Source: Bacillota bacterium | GTDB lineage: Bacteria; Bacillota; Dehalobacteriia; UBA4068; UBA4997 | Length of the DNA: 64,000 nucleotides | Direction: 5' to 3' | NCBI GenBank assembly: GCA_017397935.1 | Contig: JAFQHN010000002.1 | Location: 1 to 64,000 of the forward strand | Part shown: positions 1 to 8,692 of the stretch, one piece after another | Layout: each line of letters begins with the position of its first letter | Numbering within the stretch: position 1 is the stretch's first letter | Program-made: the position numbers and the translations under genes | The notes under the pieces: generated by a model | The model's database searches: none | What the model saw: only the letters and a program-made list of their open reading frames with translations | Told to the model about the DNA's origin: nothing

Positions 1-1847
1 AATCGCACATCACCAGCCACCAAGCGTTGCTTGGCGGTTTTTCTTTCCTCGTCTGGGGAGTTACCTGTCAGGAACATGGAGGGGATATTGTGGTCGTTGA
101 AGTAACGGCACATAAACTCTGCGTGATCTACCGTTACACAGAATCCGAGGCCTTTTACATCATCGATGTCTGTTACGTATTTCAGCAGCGAGGACACAAC
201 ATGGTCAGCACGGCGGTTGGCCATAGCACCGCTGAAGGTGTAGACATGCTCCAGCTCGCTCTTTTGATAGCCGCCGGCAGACCACTTCAGTGCATCCAGA
301 TCCACGGTATCGGTAACACCGAAATACTGGAATGGACACAAAAGTTTACGGTCGATGGCTTCCGGCAAGCGTATTTCCGCCGCAATGCGATTGTTGAAGT
401 ATGGCAGAACGCTCTTGCCATCCATACGCTCCGGGGTAGCCGTTAAACCCAGCAGGATACGAGGTTGATAGTAGGCCAGCAGCTTCTGATAAGTCGGAGC
501 TGCCGCGTGGTGGAACTCGTCCACGATGATGTAATCGTAGAAATCCTGAGCTGTTTTCGCCGTGAAGTCCTGAGAGTTAAAGGTTTGAATGGAGATAAAC
601 AGGTTATCGATGCTTTCGGGCTTATAATTGCCCACGAACATTTCACCGAAATTGGCGTCCTTGAGCACAGCTCGGAAGGTATACAGGCTCTGCTTGAGAA
701 TTTCTTCTCTGTGGGCAACAAAGAGAAGGCGGCAAGGCTTATCCGGATTCTGTTTGCGGAAGCGCTTGTAATCCAGTGCAGAGATGACTGTTTTACCTGT
801 GCCGGTGGCAGCGACCACCAAGTTGCGGGTATAGCCACGAACCTTGCGTTCTGCATCCAGCTTGTCCAAGATTTCCTGCTGATAGGAGTAGGGCGTGATA
901 TCCATGGTGTAGACTTCGGCATTGTTGGTGTCGAAGTATTTTTCTGCTTTCAGTGCACGTGCCAGTCGCTCTTTCTGGTCTTCTGCATAGTATTCAAATT
1001 CGCGGTCGTTCCAGTAATACTCAAAAGTAGCGGCAATCTTATCGATGGTTTCAGGCAGGTCACGCCTGGTGACCTTGGTATTCCATTCCAGACCGCTGGT
1101 CAACGCTGCATTAGACAGATTAGAGGAGCCGACATAGGCCGTCGTAAAACCAGTATTGCGGTAGAAGATGTATGCCTTAGCATGGAGGCGAGTGGTCTTG
1201 GTATTATAGCTGACCTTCACCTGAGTATTTAGGAGCTTCCGAAGCTCCTCGATGGCCTTTACATCCGTAGCACCCATGTAGGAGGTGGTGATAATGCGCA
1301 GTTCTCCGCCGTTTTCGGTAAACTCCCGAAGCTCGTCCATCAAGAGACGAAGACCGCTCCACTTGATGAAGGACACCAACATATCGATGCGGTCGGCGGA
1401 GGCAATTTCTTTCTTGAGCTCAGCGTATAGCTGCGGCTCATGGGTGGCACCGGTAAAAAGAGAACTCTGGGCAATCGAACTCTCCGGGCGGCTCAAATCT
1501 GCAGCAGTTTTGCCAATAGCCAACCGGGGATCTGCCTCCCGTAAAAGAGCAAGAAGCTGCTCTGCGCGCTGGTCAACGCCCAGCGCGGCAGAGTCAGCTT
1601 CTTTTGTTGTGCTTTGAATGAGGTCGACGATCTGGTTAGTCAGCTCGATCTGGGCAGAGATATCCCCGCCATTGTCCAAAACATTATCCAGGCCCTTCTG
1701 AACGACATCCGCCAGATACTGCGCCAACACCTTGGATGCTTCCGCCTTATCAATGGGCGCAACAGCCTTGCGGGCTTCCGGGATCTCCGCAAGCTCGCTG
1801 GTCAGGGCATTATTGATGACTTGTTCATAAAGACCGTGGTGTAGCAT
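1..1847 (-). CDS. SF2 helicase with N-terminal PLD-like nuclease domain (partial, runs off left edge)
   Basis: This reading frame starts at ATG 1847 and stays open for 615 codons to the window edge, so the C-terminus is missing. An N-terminal phospholipase-D-like domain is suggested by HAKAYIFYR (about residue 221) followed by GSSNLSNAAL (about 238). A superfamily 2 motor follows with Walker A ATGTGKT (about 344), a DEFH Walker B (about 443) and LTATPER (about 466). This layout matches restriction-type or DUF3427-family DEAD/DEAH helicases common in defence islands; the DUF3427 part itself would be outside the window. The start lies 12 nt after the stop of the DUF262 gene, so the two are probably co-transcribed and coupled. 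The helicase call is firm. The role in DNA restriction is inferred from the domains and neighbours. Confidence 0.85.
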   Translation of the reverse strand, partial: MLHHGLYEQVINNALTSELAEIPEARKAVAPIDKAEASKVLAQYLADVVQKGLDNVLDNGGDISAQIELTNQIVDLIQSTTKEADSAALGVDQRAEQLLALLREADPRLAIGKTAADLSRPESSIAQSSLFTGATHEPQLYAELKKEIASADRIDMLVSFIKWSGLRLLMDELREFTENGGELRIITTSYMGATDVKAIEELRKLLNTQVKVSYNTKTTRLHAKAYIFYRNTGFTTAYVGSSNLSNAALTSGLEWNTKVTRRDLPETIDKIAATFEYYWNDREFEYYAEDQKERLARALKAEKYFDTNNAEVYTMDITPYSYQQEILDKLDAERKVRGYTRNLVVAATGTGKTVISALDYKRFRKQNPDKPCRLLFVAHREEILKQSLYTFRAVLKDANFGEMFVGNYKPESIDNLFISIQTFNSQDFTAKTAQDFYDYIIVDEFHHAAAPTYQKLLAYYQPRILLGLTATPERMDGKSVLPYFNNRIAAEIRLPEAIDRKLLCPFQYFGVTDTVDLDALKWSAGGYQKSELEHVYTFSGAMANRRADHVVSSLLKYVTDIDDVKGLGFCVTVDHAEFMCRYFNDHNIPSMFLTGNSPDEERKTAKQRLVAGDVR

Positions 1848-1859
1848 AACAATTGCTCC

Positions 1860-4412
1860 TTATAAGGAAATGTTGAAATACTGCTCTAAGGGCTCCTTAA
1901 ACGCAAAATACAGCCTCTTGCTGGCATCTACATGGAACTTCGTCATGCGAGGCCAATCGGTGTCTTTGGAGATATCCGCACCGGGCAAAGAAATATGTAT
2001 TTTGCTTGCCTTGTTGTCATCCATGCGGCTCCAAATCAATTGCGTACCCATGGTTTCCTCGATGCTATCTTTCCGTGCAAACAGGAAATCAAACAGAGAT
2101 TTGTTCTGCTCCTTGGATGCCATACCCAAATAGAACTCAACACGGGATTCATCGTAGTTTGCAATGCAGTCGATATGGATACCTGAAACACCAACGAAGC
2201 CCGCGATCCAGTTATTCGTCACAGGATTTACGTTGCTGAAAGGTCCATTTTCGCCGAAAGAAGCCTTGATCCGCGGAAGCGCGTATTCCCAATATTTCTT
2301 GCGGATCTCGTGCCGTGTTCCGGCAACAGGCTCAGAAGTCTCCTCATCTCTGAGATAGAAGACGAGCTCACTTTCAGAAACACCAAACAACGCAAAAATC
2401 TTGCGCAGGATATTGATTTTATACTGCGTATCTGTTCCTGTCCAAACATACAGGTTTGTATCGATTTGGCGACAGGAATTGAAAGCTGTCGAGCTCATGC
2501 TGAAATGGAGAGACAAATCTACCGCAGCGTCTTGCGATACAGCCAACTTCGTTAAAACGGCCTTGTTCTCAGAGTGGAGCATCGTAATGACCTGCTGATA
2601 CATATCTGCCCAGCTTGCCACAGGCTGCTCTGCGCCTTTGAAACTGTATTTGGAGAGGATGCGACCGGTGAGGATAATGTCCTCATCCAGAGAAACGGAG
2701 TCCATCTGCTTTTCCGGCGGATGATAAGAGGAGGTAGGATAGGGCCAAATATCAATGACTCTGTTGCGCAAAAGCTGATCTCGTTCCTCGAGTTCGGATA
2801 ATCCCCACTTATCCTTCTGTCCGATCCATTGATTGACTCGCAGACCAGAATCCTTAAACCCGTGAGCCATATCTCGCTTGTCTGCAAACGGGCTGTTGGA
2901 ATAGCGAGAATTGTAAGCCGTCAATGTCAGGTTGGCCAGGCGATGGAGCCAATTCGTGTGAATCATTTCGTGCTCTTCTCCAAGCGTCGTCACCCACGCG
3001 GCGGTAAGATGCTGAGGCATGATATGCTCGATAGAGTACTCACCACGATCCAGATGACCCCAGACATCCTTGGTTTCCCCAGTTCCTGCGTTCTCCAGCT
3101 GTTCAAAGAGATGCAGCTTGTTTTTCGGGTTCATGCCATAGATGTTGCGCGTAGACATACACTCCGCAAACTCATCATCGGAGGGGTAGCGAGCACGTTC
3201 CTTTTTGCTGAGAAGAGCGTATTTGAACTTTTCTGCGTAATTTTCTTCGCTACCATCCATTCGAATGATCTCACGATGAAGCAGAAGGAATATCTTGTTC
3301 AAGGCATTGGTAGGTAAGTCGCAGATAGTGCGGCGGAACAAATAGCTTTCCGTGAATTGGAATATTTCAACGAGTTCATCAGTGGACAAAACGCCGCTTT
3401 CACGAAGGCGAAGAGCTTCCAACAAGAACGGACGCGTAACCGATGTGGACAGTCGATTCAGCCGGTAAATACAACCGTTGAGACGCTCGTTAGAATGACC
3501 GCCTCTCAGGAGAAGTGCGTATCGCTTCGCATATTCGAGCAAATCTTTAAGCAACGGTTCAAGATCTGCCTGCTCCGCATCCTCTACATACTTCTTAAAT
3601 GCCGGATAGACACTGTTCATGTTAGGTGTGCTTTGCTGCTTGATACTTAAATAATCGCGGACAAAGGAACTAACATCATAATCGGTATGGATTTCGATGC
3701 GGTTCCAGTATTTCTCATAGAACTTGGTTTGCTGGTCATTGGGAAGCCCCATAAGGATGTAGTTGCGGATCTTATCACCTTCGCTCAGGTCAAGTCCCGT
3801 GGAGTTCAGACTCTCAAAGATAAGCTGAGGGTTGTCCTCGTGATTCAGCGAGATGTTGATGATCTCCAGCCTGCAGATGGCATCAAACAGCTCATCAATG
3901 CTCAATTCTTCCCGCAGAATGCGGTCATAGAAGTACTGATAGTTTATCGTCAGATTTGAATCAGGAATACGCTCTTCGTCCTTGTCAAAAAGAATGCCGA
4001 AAGCCTTCTGGTCATTCTTGATGGGTTTCAGTTTGATGCGCTTTTCTTCCGGCTCGAATTCGTCAACCAGATACCTCTTGAGAATCTTGTCCGTGAGCTG
4101 ACGGTCCTGAGATACCAGCTTTCCAGAACAAAGCAAATGATAGATGGCTAAAAGGAGCAAGGAGATGGTGGTCAGGCGCTGCTGACCATCAATGATGAGA
4201 AACTCCTCCATTGTGCCAGTTTCGCTCTGGACAGAAACGATACTGCCAAAGAAATGGCTCTTTCGATTCTGCCGGATGACTTTGACCAGGTCATCATAGA
4301 GCTGCTTGCAATGTTCCATCTTCCAGTCATAGTTCCGCTGGTAAACCGGGATAATAAATCGCTTGGAGGCACCATCCATATATTTGATTAGTTTTTGTGC
4401 GTTACCGTTCAT
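1860..4412 (-). CDS. DUF262 / DUF1524 (HNH-like) / DUF4268-like fusion protein
   Basis: This is an 850-residue protein. I chose ATG 4412 over an upstream in-frame start because GAAGGGAA sits just before it. The N-terminus carries the DUF262 signature DGQQRLTT (about residues 75-82), a ParB-like NTPase fold known from GmrS, SspE and BrxU. Around residues 458-510 EHIMPQH, followed by NLTLTAYNSRYS, matches the DUF1524 HNH-type nuclease. The C-terminal 150 or so residues (YWEYALPRI, EFYLGM, LFDFLFARKDSIEE) resemble DUF4268. Proteins of this kind cut modified or phage DNA in known systems. No cognate modification enzyme is visible here. It sits second to last in a leftward four-gene line, 42 nt after the HEPN-like gene. 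The specific target is unknown. Confidence 0.85.
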   Translation of the reverse strand: MNGNAQKLIKYMDGASKRFIIPVYQRNYDWKMEHCKQLYDDLVKVIRQNRKSHFFGSIVSVQSETGTMEEFLIIDGQQRLTTISLLLLAIYHLLCSGKLVSQDRQLTDKILKRYLVDEFEPEEKRIKLKPIKNDQKAFGILFDKDEERIPDSNLTINYQYFYDRILREELSIDELFDAICRLEIINISLNHEDNPQLIFESLNSTGLDLSEGDKIRNYILMGLPNDQQTKFYEKYWNRIEIHTDYDVSSFVRDYLSIKQQSTPNMNSVYPAFKKYVEDAEQADLEPLLKDLLEYAKRYALLLRGGHSNERLNGCIYRLNRLSTSVTRPFLLEALRLRESGVLSTDELVEIFQFTESYLFRRTICDLPTNALNKIFLLLHREIIRMDGSEENYAEKFKYALLSKKERARYPSDDEFAECMSTRNIYGMNPKNKLHLFEQLENAGTGETKDVWGHLDRGEYSIEHIMPQHLTAAWVTTLGEEHEMIHTNWLHRLANLTLTAYNSRYSNSPFADKRDMAHGFKDSGLRVNQWIGQKDKWGLSELEERDQLLRNRVIDIWPYPTSSYHPPEKQMDSVSLDEDIILTGRILSKYSFKGAEQPVASWADMYQQVITMLHSENKAVLTKLAVSQDAAVDLSLHFSMSSTAFNSCRQIDTNLYVWTGTDTQYKINILRKIFALFGVSESELVFYLRDEETSEPVAGTRHEIRKKYWEYALPRIKASFGENGPFSNVNPVTNNWIAGFVGVSGIHIDCIANYDESRVEFYLGMASKEQNKSLFDFLFARKDSIEETMGTQLIWSRMDDNKASKIHISLPGADISKDTDWPRMTKFHVDASKRLYFAFKEPLEQYFNISL

Positions 4413-4454
4413 ATGTAAGTTCCCTTCTATTGAACTCCAAATCAACCCTGTTGG

Positions 4455-5735
4455 TTAAGGCCGTTTTATATGAGGACACATGCCTTCGCTTAAGTATGCG
4501 ATTTTTCGCAGCGTATATAAAAGTTCGTCCAAATAAACGAGGATAGTCATATTCTCATAGCAAAGAAGCGCAAGGTCAATCAAGTACAGTTCAACAGTGT
4601 TTTCTCTGTTTTTGTGTTTGTCACTGAAAATGATTTTTTGGCTTCCGGAATCAAAATCGTAGTTAAAATGAGCAATTGCATTACGTACATTTCGGTTCAG
4701 AGGTATCGCCTTGCTGAATGGCTCATTATCAATCAGAAGAGTGAGCCTTGTGGATTTTATAAGCTCTCGATATTCCTCGAAGGTTTCAACTTGATTCTTC
4801 TTTTTGACTTTTATACTATTTGGCGGAAAGGAATTGTAATCGCCTCGAATAGCAATATTATTCAACCCGACCGCAACATCAACAAAATCGAGAATCAATT
4901 CATAACTATCAGCGTAGAACGACTTCATGTCCTCGAAACTGGTCGTTGCAATACCAAAGACTTCTTTATCAAATTTGTCTGCGACACCACCAAGTGAAAG
5001 CATCGTAGCGGGAATGTATTTTTCAAAGTCTGTCATCCATCGCGAGTATATTTTGATAAGACGCTTAGATAAAGAGTTGAAGTGTCCTTTCCCTCCCAGA
5101 GCAATAACAAAGCTCTTCAGCTTCGCAAGTGTTGCCGGTGCGGTAATTCTTTTGGATGCTTCCATAAATATCTCGAGTGCACTATCATCCAGAATAGACC
5201 TCAACCCTAAAACAGTTGACTGGTGCAAGGCTACCAGCGCGTCGAGTTCGTTTTTGACTTCAAATCTTTGCGAGATTCTCAAAAAATGCTCCTGCGTCAA
5301 ATCAATCCTCCCGTTAAAAAACAAATCATACAGAGGCATTAGTTTTGGCCAGAAGGAGTCTCTGAAGGCAAGGAAATGCTGTATGTTCTTAATCAATTTT
5401 ACATAGTCATCGTTTCCGTATAGACGCGAGGTCATCAAAAACGGACTAAATCCAGCTTCCGCCAATTTTTCGATGGATTCATATTTTGCTATTTTCGCAT
5501 GGGGTAGTTCAACAGAGAAATCTGCATAATAATGTGGTGTGTCCAAATCAAAATCAGTAACAGACGCGTTATTGATCGTTGTCGAATGGCCTTTCACAAT
5601 TTCTCTCAAACCATGGATGTGTACCCCACACTCTGGGCAACAAAAGTCAAAGGGAATATCAAAGTAGCCCATTTGAAAGCGCATACGTATTTTAGTTTTA
5701 CAGTAATCGCACTGGATAAAAACATTATCAACCAT
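4455..5735 (-). CDS. Zinc-ribbon protein with C-terminal HEPN-type RNxxxH motif, function unknown
   Basis: This is a 426-residue protein that I do not recognise as a named family. The start is ATG 5735, set by a perfect AGGAGGTG six bases upstream; a longer frame to 5786 lacks this. CDYC (residues 9-12) and CPEC (33-36) form a likely zinc ribbon. A long, mostly helical middle follows. Near the C-terminus RNAIAH (about 351-356) matches the HEPN RNxxxH motif, followed by a helix with aliphatic and aromatic residues. HEPN proteins are often RNases in toxin-antitoxin or abortive-infection systems. The gene lies between an XRE regulator (64 nt upstream) and the DUF262 gene (42 nt downstream). Codon use is AT-richer than the chromosome to the right. 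The HEPN call rests on motif and helical context only. Confidence 0.7.
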   Translation of the reverse strand: MVDNVFIQCDYCKTKIRMRFQMGYFDIPFDFCCPECGVHIHGLREIVKGHSTTINNASVTDFDLDTPHYYADFSVELPHAKIAKYESIEKLAEAGFSPFLMTSRLYGNDDYVKLIKNIQHFLAFRDSFWPKLMPLYDLFFNGRIDLTQEHFLRISQRFEVKNELDALVALHQSTVLGLRSILDDSALEIFMEASKRITAPATLAKLKSFVIALGGKGHFNSLSKRLIKIYSRWMTDFEKYIPATMLSLGGVADKFDKEVFGIATTSFEDMKSFYADSYELILDFVDVAVGLNNIAIRGDYNSFPPNSIKVKKKNQVETFEEYRELIKSTRLTLLIDNEPFSKAIPLNRNVRNAIAHFNYDFDSGSQKIIFSDKHKNRENTVELYLIDLALLCYENMTILVYLDELLYTLRKIAYLSEGMCPHIKRP

Positions 5736-5799
5736 TCTATCCACCTCCTGTTGTAGAGTGGTTTGTAAAGAGATACATTTAGCCAATCATACCTATCCC

Positions 5800-6003
5800 T
5801 TAGTCAGGAATAATCTCCATAATGTCCTCAACACCGCAATCCAGTGCGGTACAGATCTTCAGGAGAATCTCCGTGGTAACATGGCCATTCCGGCCCATCT
5901 TGGTGACGGACGCCGGGCTGATACCAGCTTTTTCACACAGGTCTTTCTTCTTCATGTCTTTGTCGATGAGCAGCTTCCAGAGCTTTTTATAACTGACAGC
6001 CAT
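5800..6003 (-). CDS. XRE/Cro-family helix-turn-helix regulator
   Basis: This 67-residue protein is almost entirely one Cro/CI-type helix-turn-helix domain (KKKDLCEKAGISPASVTKM, then LLKICTALDCGVEDIMEI), as in small YozG-like regulators. A GGAGGAGA site precedes ATG 6003. It is the first gene of the leftward block leading to the HEPN-like, DUF262 and helicase genes, and is probably their local regulator. A strong hairpin with a T-run lies just upstream (6030-6060). The DNA-binding call is firm; the operator and target are inferred. Confidence 0.88.
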   Translation of the reverse strand: MAVSYKKLWKLLIDKDMKKKDLCEKAGISPASVTKMGRNGHVTTEILLKICTALDCGVEDIMEIIPD

Positions 6004-6029
6004 AAAACAATCTCCTCCATACTGATATA

Positions 6030-6060
6030 CGAAAAATGCTCTGCCGCCTGGCAGAGCATT
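6030..6060 (-). terminator. Rho-independent terminator upstream of the XRE gene
   Basis: A perfect 11-bp inverted repeat (6035-6045 with 6050-6060, loop GCCT) is followed on the minus strand by TTTTT. It lies between the nuclease gene at 6244-7746 and the XRE gene, so it should separate their transcripts. Because it is only about 30 nt before the XRE start it could also act as an attenuator. Confidence 0.75.
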
Positions 6061-6179
6061 GGGTTTATGTAGCCATACTGCCGAGGCCTATTACAACACT
6101 GACAGCGTTGTATATTATGATAGCATATTCAGTCAGAAAGAGCAAGAAAATAATAAATCCGCACGATTTTTAGCTTATA

Positions 6180-6218
6180 TAATAAGAACTCGGGTAGAGG
6201 GTGAAACCTCTATCCGAG
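6180..6218 (-). terminator. Hairpin downstream of the PD-(D/E)XK nuclease gene
   Basis: A 12-bp stem with one G-T pair (6189-6200 with 6207-6218) lies about 25 nt after the stop at 6244. The minus-strand sequence after it is T-rich but has no clean T-run. It is a probable weak terminator or mRNA 3'-end stabiliser, backed by the stronger hairpin at 6035-6060. Confidence 0.5.
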
Positions 6219-6243
6219 CCCGTTATCATGTTGCCATAGCAAA

Positions 6244-7746
6244 CTAACATCTTATTTCAGATGTTTTTTTAATTGTTTTCTCGAGCGGTGCTTGGAAATG
6301 CTGCTGCAAGACTTCGACCACCGGTTGAACTTTGTGAGCCTTGGCCATATCAAGGATCTGGCCTTTGTCGAAAAACTCAATTTCATACTTCCTGGTACGA
6401 TCGGCTGCTGAAGTTAGCAGAGAAATTGCCTCCGGGGTAAAGCCGCCTAACGACCATAGCTGAAACTTCAGTTTTTGCCCATCTTGGTATCGATTCAACG
6501 CCCAGGATCTAATGCGGTGAATCGTCTGAGATAGCCACTTTTCAATATAGACATGGTCAAGAGGGGATTTTGTTGCTTTGCATTCAACGATGATGATTTC
6601 TCCGTCGCGCTCAACCAATACATCGATTTCGTTTTCATTATTCGAATCAGGGATCTGTATATGTTTTCTAATCTCCAAGTAACGGTAACCAACGTGCTGG
6701 TAGTAGTATCCAACAAGGAGCTCAAACATATCTCCGATAATATCATTATATCGGCCTTCTGCCTTTGCAATTTCTCTGAATAGCATTTCGATTTTTTCCG
6801 GGTTCTTGGAGATGATCGCGCTGGAGTGAGAAAACACACTAACGATTTCCGCCAACAGCTCGGCGTACTTTTCGTCAAATATATTCTTTATGATCGCCAC
6901 TATTACTTTGTTTTCTTTCAGCGCCATCAACGCTTCCCGAGAGATGTTTTCGACCAAGAACACAGGCATAAATGCGGGTAGCTTTTTAAAGGTACGGATG
7001 ACAGAAAGCTTGTCCAGGAAAAATTTAATATCTTCCTCGGTGGCCGTGCGACCGTAAAAGATATCCGCAACAACAAAACCAGGCCGAGTTTTCTCGGTAT
7101 CATATAGGGGCTGAATGTATGCAGGAGCTGTTAGTGCCCACTGAAAGTTTGCGAATTCCGCCGATTCGGAAAGCGTTTTGGCTGAATCATAGCCGATCAG
7201 GTTAATGTTCTGCGCCCAGGATGCGAAGTCATTAACAACTTGTTTCTTTACGGTTTCAAGACCTGCTGCGCGGGCGACACTGGACTTCTGCGTAGCGACC
7301 CATTCGGAAAGCATCCAATGAGTCTCGTTATACTCTGTGATAATGTCGCACTTCAACAAATCGTCAATCACTCTCTGGTGAAGCTTGTGTCCTTTCACAT
7401 TCTTGATTGGCGATGACACCAGAGAGGGCAGAACGCTCTTGGCCACAAAGCCATTTTGAGACCGAAATGCACAGATATAAATCCAGTTAATTTGGGATGC
7501 CTGCTTTATGGCATCCATTAAGCGCTCAATATATCGGGTGGACTTATATTGGCTCTCAAGATAAAAGAATTTCTGATTCTTATCAAACGAAAGGGTACAT
7601 ATCTTGTTGACCGGCTTTTGGGCACGAGATAAAGCCTGGCGAGCAGCTGTATTGGAGGCCCCATATTCCTGCTCGAATTTCCTGGCAAGTTCGCCAGAAA
7701 GCATTGGACCATATTTATTTAATAGAGTCACAACCTTTTTGGACAT
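6244..7746 (-). CDS. Winged-helix plus PD-(D/E)XK restriction-endonuclease-like protein
   Basis: This is a 500-residue protein. ATG 7746 was chosen because GGAGGT lies six bases upstream; in-frame alternatives lie inside or before that site. The N-terminal 70 residues look like a winged helix (VVTLLNKYGPMLSGELARKF). The C-terminus has DMFELLVGYYYQ and then the nuclease core EIDVLVERDGEIIIVECKAT (about 372-391), with the D, E and K of PD-(D/E)XK in the usual order. The middle shows no recognised domain. It could be an Mrr-like restriction enzyme or a nuclease effector. It is on the same strand as the XRE-HEPN-DUF262-helicase line but is separated by two hairpins, so it is probably its own transcript. 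The nuclease call is strong; substrate and partners are unknown. Confidence 0.8.
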   Translation of the reverse strand: MSKKVVTLLNKYGPMLSGELARKFEQEYGASNTAARQALSRAQKPVNKICTLSFDKNQKFFYLESQYKSTRYIERLMDAIKQASQINWIYICAFRSQNGFVAKSVLPSLVSSPIKNVKGHKLHQRVIDDLLKCDIITEYNETHWMLSEWVATQKSSVARAAGLETVKKQVVNDFASWAQNINLIGYDSAKTLSESAEFANFQWALTAPAYIQPLYDTEKTRPGFVVADIFYGRTATEEDIKFFLDKLSVIRTFKKLPAFMPVFLVENISREALMALKENKVIVAIIKNIFDEKYAELLAEIVSVFSHSSAIISKNPEKIEMLFREIAKAEGRYNDIIGDMFELLVGYYYQHVGYRYLEIRKHIQIPDSNNENEIDVLVERDGEIIIVECKATKSPLDHVYIEKWLSQTIHRIRSWALNRYQDGQKLKFQLWSLGGFTPEAISLLTSAADRTRKYEIEFFDKGQILDMAKAHKVQPVVEVLQQHFQAPLEKTIKKTSEIRC

Positions 7747-7967
7747 ATACATACCTCCGCCAAAGAATGTCACACTGCGCTATTTATAATAAATAATTAA
7801 TTGCTTGCACAGCTTTTTTTGATATTTGTAAAACCATTGAAATTAAAGGATTTTTCTATGTCTATAACCCAAAATTCAGAGAAAACTGTCACACGGTGTT
7901 TTTAGTATATAACGATTGGGCGGCAAAATCAATCCCTCTATATATTCTCAGAGCTTCCATTTGCCAT

Positions 7968-8051
7968 TATTTCCTTGTTTATAGCGCCGCAAACTTTGAG
8001 CTGCGTACCCTTCAGAAAGGACTTGCATAATCCTGCACACAGAGCTACAAT
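7968..8051 (+). repeat. Direct repeat copy 1 carrying a promoter
   Basis: About 84 nt here recur, mostly unchanged, at 10260-10343. The identical core covers GCGCCGCAAACTTTGAGCTG and CAGAAAGGACTTGCATAA. The 3' end of both copies has TTGCAT, 17 nt, then TACAAT, although the spacer bases differ. Conservation of the hexamers and spacing over a changed spacer supports a functional promoter. Confidence 0.8.
8023..8051 (+). promoter_or_regulatory. Sigma-A-type promoter for the gene at 8096
   Basis: TTGCAT (8023-8028) and TACAAT (8046-8051) are 17 nt apart, 45 nt upstream of ATG 8096. The same pair and spacing recur in the second repeat copy. Confidence 0.6.
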
Positions 8052-8095
8052 ACAGCAACTCTAAGAATGAGCGTTACAAATGAGGTGAGTTTCAA

Positions 8096-8623
8096 ATGTC
8101 AAACAGATTCAAAAACACGCTTTATACCCTCGGGGATTATAAGCGTGTAGGAAGGCATATTCGTTATATTACCAACGAGGACGGCACTCTGTTTTCCGGT
8201 CATTACCGCACGAAAATCAGACCCGAAGATCTGCCGGAGTGGTATCTGTACGGCCGCTACTACAAGCGGTTCGGTTATATGTCCACCAAGGGCATCACTG
8301 ACATGTTGTACATCCCCAGCCGTTTCAGCAATCACTATCTGAAAGACGACTGTCTGCTTATCTCTTACGGGGGCAGCATCACAGAGGTGACCGACCCGGA
8401 GCTCAGCGTCTATGAGTGCTACCAGGGCTGGAACGAGCGGGTGTGGGGCAATGAGATCATCACCATTCTCCGCGGTGCCCGAAAATACTCCAGCTACGAT
8501 ATTCGGCCATTTATCGAGAAGCTGAAGTGGAAGAAGGAGTATATGCAGACAGAGTTCCCAGACCCGCTCAACCCTGAGCGTTGGAACAAGATCGATGTTG
8601 ACGACCTGTTTTCAGAAGATTGA
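8096..8623 (+). CDS. Hypothetical protein of the island, 175 residues
   Basis: I do not recognise this protein. It starts at ATG 8096 after a GAGGTGAG site. It is soluble, rich in Tyr and charged residues, and has no signal peptide, membrane segment or cysteine motif. It is a single-gene unit: a promoter inside the repeat at 7968-8051 lies just upstream and a long palindromic terminator overlaps its stop codon (8622-8692). That isolation, and its place between a nuclease gene and another unknown cassette, suggest accessory cargo. The coding call is supported by the ribosome site, length and codon pattern. Confidence 0.75.
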   Translation: MSNRFKNTLYTLGDYKRVGRHIRYITNEDGTLFSGHYRTKIRPEDLPEWYLYGRYYKRFGYMSTKGITDMLYIPSRFSNHYLKDDCLLISYGGSITEVTDPELSVYECYQGWNERVWGNEIITILRGARKYSSYDIRPFIEKLKWKKEYMQTEFPDPLNPERWNKIDVDDLFSED

Positions 8624-8692
8624 CGCAAAAAACGCTTCCCGCCCTGGCCGGTGAACAATCACCGATTTGGGGCGGGGAGCGTTTTTTGTCGC
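8622..8692 (+). terminator. Long palindromic terminator H1
   Basis: The outer arms (GCAAAAAACGCTTCCCGCC and its near-complement ending in GTTTTTTG) flank an inner GGTGA/TCACC stem. A closely similar element in opposite orientation lies at 10362-10420. It fits a terminator for the 8096 gene and is T-rich on both strands, so it may work both ways. Confidence 0.75.

Larger units (their letters stand above)
7747..8095. other. Intergenic region between divergent island genes
   Basis: This 349-nt AT-rich stretch separates the leftward nuclease gene from the rightward gene at 8096. It holds the first copy of a promoter-bearing repeat (7968-8051). A TGTCACAC word occurs twice (near 7769 and 7887) and might be an operator. 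I see no coding signal. Confidence 0.6.

Noticed and set aside
443-1844. Several open frames on both strands (for example 465-1232 + and 443-922 -)
   Set aside because: They are shadows of the helicase gene, whose own frame is open from 1847 to the window edge and carries all the motifs.
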